A DNA stretch of 64,000 nt from Trematomus loennbergii. Its lineage: Eukaryota; Chordata; Actinopteri; Perciformes; Nototheniidae. This document shows positions 60,967 to 64,000 of this stretch, piece by piece. Position numbers and translations under genes: made by a program. The DNA is taken from positions 16,253,937 to 16,317,936 of the forward strand of contig JAAOOA010000026.1 of assembly GCA_012861695.1 (NCBI GenBank), read 5' to 3'. The notes under the pieces were generated by a model. The model saw only the letters and a list, made by a program, of their open reading frames with translations, did no database searches and was not told where the DNA came from. The first letter of the stretch is position 1, and each line of letters starts with the position of its first letter.

Positions 60967-61627
60967 ATAAACAACCCTTAAATCAGGCTTTAGTTACACC
61001 TGAGTAAAATTCAGGGAAAGGTGATTGTCAAGTGCCAACAATAAGGAGAGATATTTGATAGTTGCTGCTTGAGAAGACTAAACATTTATCTGCAGATCCC
61101 TATAAAGTATATTCATTACTCGTTATTCTCTACTAATAGTTAATTAAAGACTGTATATAATGGCTATTTTGCATATCCCTTTCAAGATTTCAAGATTTTC
61201 TAAGGATCATTGACATATCATATACACAACTAATTCAATAACGTGCTTTAACCACTAGGCGGTGCACACAAGGTACACACAGCCATAATAACTTTGTATT
61301 ATTAGTGTAGGACACTTGTGTATGTATAACATCTGAAGATGTGTAGTTTTATTCATGTTTTCACATAATTGTACAGGATATTGCTATATTATTTCACATG
61401 TTTTACTTATAATATCTGATTTGTAAAACATCACAGAAATAAAAGGTATATCCGTCATTTAACAGTAAGCTATTGAAATTCTGAATCCATAGATGTGTCT
61501 CCCATCACCCAAATCCCCTGACTATTCTCTCAACTCAGTATTTACATTCTTATATTCAAAGAAAATCAGTAATATCTTTAAAAACGACAAGTCCTTTTAT
61601 ATCAGCTGTGCACCGTTATGGTGTTTT

Positions 61628-62227
61628 TTTCGGATTTCACATCAACAGTAAGTCCGTTTAACTAAAATGTCCGTGCGGAACAATACCCCCAACCCATAGA
61701 TCCGTGGGTGAATAATGTCAATCACCACATTACACACACCCCTTCACATTTACATTTTAATTTACATTAAAGTATTTCGTGAGGCCTTCTAAAATGTTTT
61801 AAAATATAATTAGGGTTGTAGTTGAAGAGTTTGTAAATTGCGTTGCCTGGCAACGCAATCACACAACGTCACGTCCGTTAATTCCACATCCTCACCTCCA
61901 CACACATGGATTAACATCGATTTAATACATTAATGTAGCCTTTGTTTCTGCTAAAAGAGGTGTCGACCAGCTAGGGCAACAAGAAAATCGGCGAAATCAA
62001 GTGTGATGATTAAAAAATAAATTAAAAACATCTCATTTTGACAATAAAAACCGACCAATAGGCGCGGTAGACCATTTGCTAGGCACTTCCGGGTATTTCT
62101 CCACTGGTTGGGCCATGTTAACAATACCGTGTAACTGTCACGTTTGAAGGGACGAAACCGTGACATATTCACGTCTCCCAGCATGGTAGATCGTCACATG
62201 TTCACGTCTTGCCATGATACCGGGTTG
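61628..62227 (-). repeat. Foldback element, right inverted arm
   Basis: This is the reverse complement of the left arm, ending at CCGGGTTG. The 77-codon minus-strand frame at 61951-62184 lies within it but is stopped in the left arm copy, so I take it as chance. Confidence 0.88.
61837..61859. promoter_or_regulatory. RFX X-box-like palindrome in right arm
   Basis: Inverted copy of the site at 59897-59919 (ATTGCGTTGCC-T-GGCAACGCAAT), with all 22 arm bases preserved, unlike several nearby positions of the arms that have diverged. Confidence 0.5.
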
Positions 62228-62235
62228 TCAATGAC

Positions 62236-64000
62236 AGCACTACTGTCGCCTAGCAGGCAAACACAAATTGGGGATTGACGAATACCGATCATGTTCTTCA
62301 AAACCGTGGACTGCTATCGGGACAAAGGCAGCATTTAGAAGAATATTGAAAAACTGGACTTTTCTTGAACTCATGACGAATTCAGGAATGAGAACACAGC
62401 TGAATAGATAGCTGCAGTGCCTACATGCAGCCTCACAGTAGCCACTGCTGATAAACCAGTATATTGGTTTATAGATATAGATTAATGTTACATCTGTAGG
62501 CAACAGGACACAATCTTTACCCTTGTTTTTGGTTTGTGATCCAAGTCATATTAACCAATCACGTTTGAGCAGGTTTTGATTGAATGCAGGTCGATGCAGC
62601 GTCTGTATGGAGAGTAATACATCTAGATCACATTTGCCAAATTCAGTTTTAAACCCATCTTCTGACAGCACTCTAGATTTTTAGTAGTGTAAAATAAGCT
62701 TATTAACTTGTGGAAGAATTGTTGAAGAGTCTCAAGCTGGGACAGACTAATAAAGAGATAGAAAAGGTGGAAAAAGGAAAGGAAGGAAGCAGAATACCCA
62801 TACAAACTAAGGAAATAAGAACGAAGCACCACTGCAGAAGATAAAGAGTAAAGAAAACAGAGATAATGGAACAATGCTAACTTTTGGGTACTATGTAGAG
62901 TTTGGACTGATGAAGAGATAATAAAACAATTGGGAGGAAGAGTCAGGGTTGAATTTCTTAAAATGCTGTCCCAACATCAGAGAGAGAAGTATCATTGTTC
63001 TGAAACAAGATAGAGAAAGTAAGAAGTTTAAGAGAGGTAAGAGATGGTAAAAAGACAGGGCAAGTGACAAAATCTATAAAAGCACAGCACAGTTATTATG
63101 AAAAAGTGGAGTTTGGAGGAGATAGGAATACAAGACAAGAGGCTTCGGATAGAGACATAGCACCATTCATAGAAGAATAAATGAATTACAAAGCAATAGA
63201 GAGGGTAGATCAGCCAGCCAGGGAGTCGGACAATGATATGAGGGGTTGAGTGTGACAAGGACGCATGGGAGAGAAGAGTTAGTAATGATTGATAGAAAAA
63301 AGAAAAAAAGAGGCAAAAAGGCAGAACTGCCAGAATCCACAGCTCATTGTCATTGCAAATAATCTGCTCGGGGTCACCTTATTCAGCATGGCCGTGTCAG
63401 TGGAAAACCCTGGCTGCTGTGTCCTGTAGTGGCTAATTCTGCTCTCCTCTGCTCCACACAAAACAGATAGAGAGAATTATTATAATACGTTTAAGAGTAT
63501 TAAAGCACTAAAACCCAAGCCTTGGCCAGATACCTTAACGTCATTAGAAAATGTCATTTATATACTCACAAGTCAACACTTTATATCAGTATTATCAGGT
63601 TTAAGACAAAACCAATGTCAGAGCTGCTTAAATCGGTCTTAAATCAGTTTACTTTAATAGCTGTATTTACAATTCCATTACACAATCACCCTGATCATCT
63701 TGGTGTAGGCTCAGGTTGGCATAACTCGTTTTGGAGTTTTGGCAGATGTGGTCAATGAAAAAGGATTTCATTTTTTATTTCAGAAAGTAAGAAATATTGT
63801 TCCTGAAGCAATATTAAAATTGTGACTTCTCCGCATTGGAAGGGGAGCGCCAGATCCATGCTTATTTCAAGGAGACCTGGCGAGTTTAGCATAAATGAAA
63901 AACAAGCTGTTACTTACGAGCCATTAGCAGACAGCATTTTGTAAGCAGTGTTTTTTTCAAACCAAGGACACCAGTATCAGGGTTTGAAGTGATTTTAATT
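62236..64000. other. No gene recognised
   Basis: Flank of the foldback element with no recognised coding. It includes the purine-rich tract at 62729-63320. The plus-strand frame at 63522-63758 has no family features. Confidence 0.5.
62729..63320. repeat. Purine-rich low-complexity tract
   Basis: The plus strand is strongly A/G-biased over nearly 600 bases (AGAGATAG, GGAAAGGAAGG and AAGAGAGG patches), interrupted and not tandem. Minus-strand frames here are Phe/Leu/Ser-rich by composition and are not called. Confidence 0.55.

Larger units (their letters stand above)
59529..62227. mobile_element. 2.7-kb foldback transposon with ~600-bp inverted arms
   Basis: The left arm (59529 to about 60123) is repeated inverted at about 61628-62227 with scattered substitutions and small indels. 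The outer ends are CAACCCGGTATCATGGCAAG and its exact reverse complement. The element is bounded by a perfect 8-bp duplication TCAATGAC (59521-59528 and 62228-62235), which shows it moved as one unit. Further inside are perfect inverted pairs 60452-60474 / 61601-61623 (23 bp) and 60487-60513 / 61232-61258 (27 bp), so the fold continues inward with insertions. No transposase-length frame exists, so it is non-autonomous. Long arms plus an 8-bp duplication fit a MULE-, Merlin- or hAT-like foldback element, and I cannot choose among them. Confidence 0.9.

Overview
The window looks like teleost fish nuclear DNA. It is AT-rich, has almost no protein-coding sequence, and is scattered with fish-type transposable elements. 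These are L2-like and Rex1/CR1-like non-LTR retrotransposons, hAT elements with exact 8-bp target-site duplications (TSDs), and TTAA-flanked (piggyBac-type) miniature inverted-repeat elements (MITEs). A long CA microsatellite and a minisatellite are also present. I find no bacterial genes, operons, rRNA, tRNA or CRISPR array. Family names rest on recognised motifs, not on a database search.

The best host-gene signal is one minus-strand first coding exon at 10079-10213. It has a good Kozak ATG, an in-frame stop just upstream, a signal peptide and a consensus GTAAGT donor. The gene would run toward position 1 and beyond, so most of 1-10072 is probably its first intron. The CpG-rich DNA at 10214-10740 is its likely 5' UTR and promoter. 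I could not name the gene.

Layout. 1-10072: putative intron with one decayed L2 copy (3123-3955, minus). 10079-10740: first exon and 5' flank. 11021-16632: a nest of inverted-repeat elements. One family (here 'X') sits inside another copy of itself, and the outer copy also holds a solo-LTR-like insertion and a hAT element. A GC-rich segment with repeated termini lies in the right half of the nest. 16686-17778: a TACTTT-type repeat, then a hAT element holding a second nested element. 19577-21366: an L2-like tail and a 5'-truncated Rex1-like reverse transcriptase pseudogene with two adjacent stop codons. 21367-47212: mostly featureless DNA with several MITEs, one more LINE 3' end and a diverged tandem duplication. 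47213-50510: the CA microsatellite, two LINE tails and a 3 x 48-bp minisatellite. 52789-58633: three more MITE or hAT elements. 59529-62227: a 2.7-kb foldback element with roughly 600-bp inverted arms and an exact 8-bp TSD. Each arm carries a near-perfect palindrome matching the RFX-factor X-box.

No genes here act together in a pathway. The window mainly records transposon history, and several insertions can be ordered because empty and filled sites of the same repeat family sit side by side. Intervals with nothing recognisable are listed as such.
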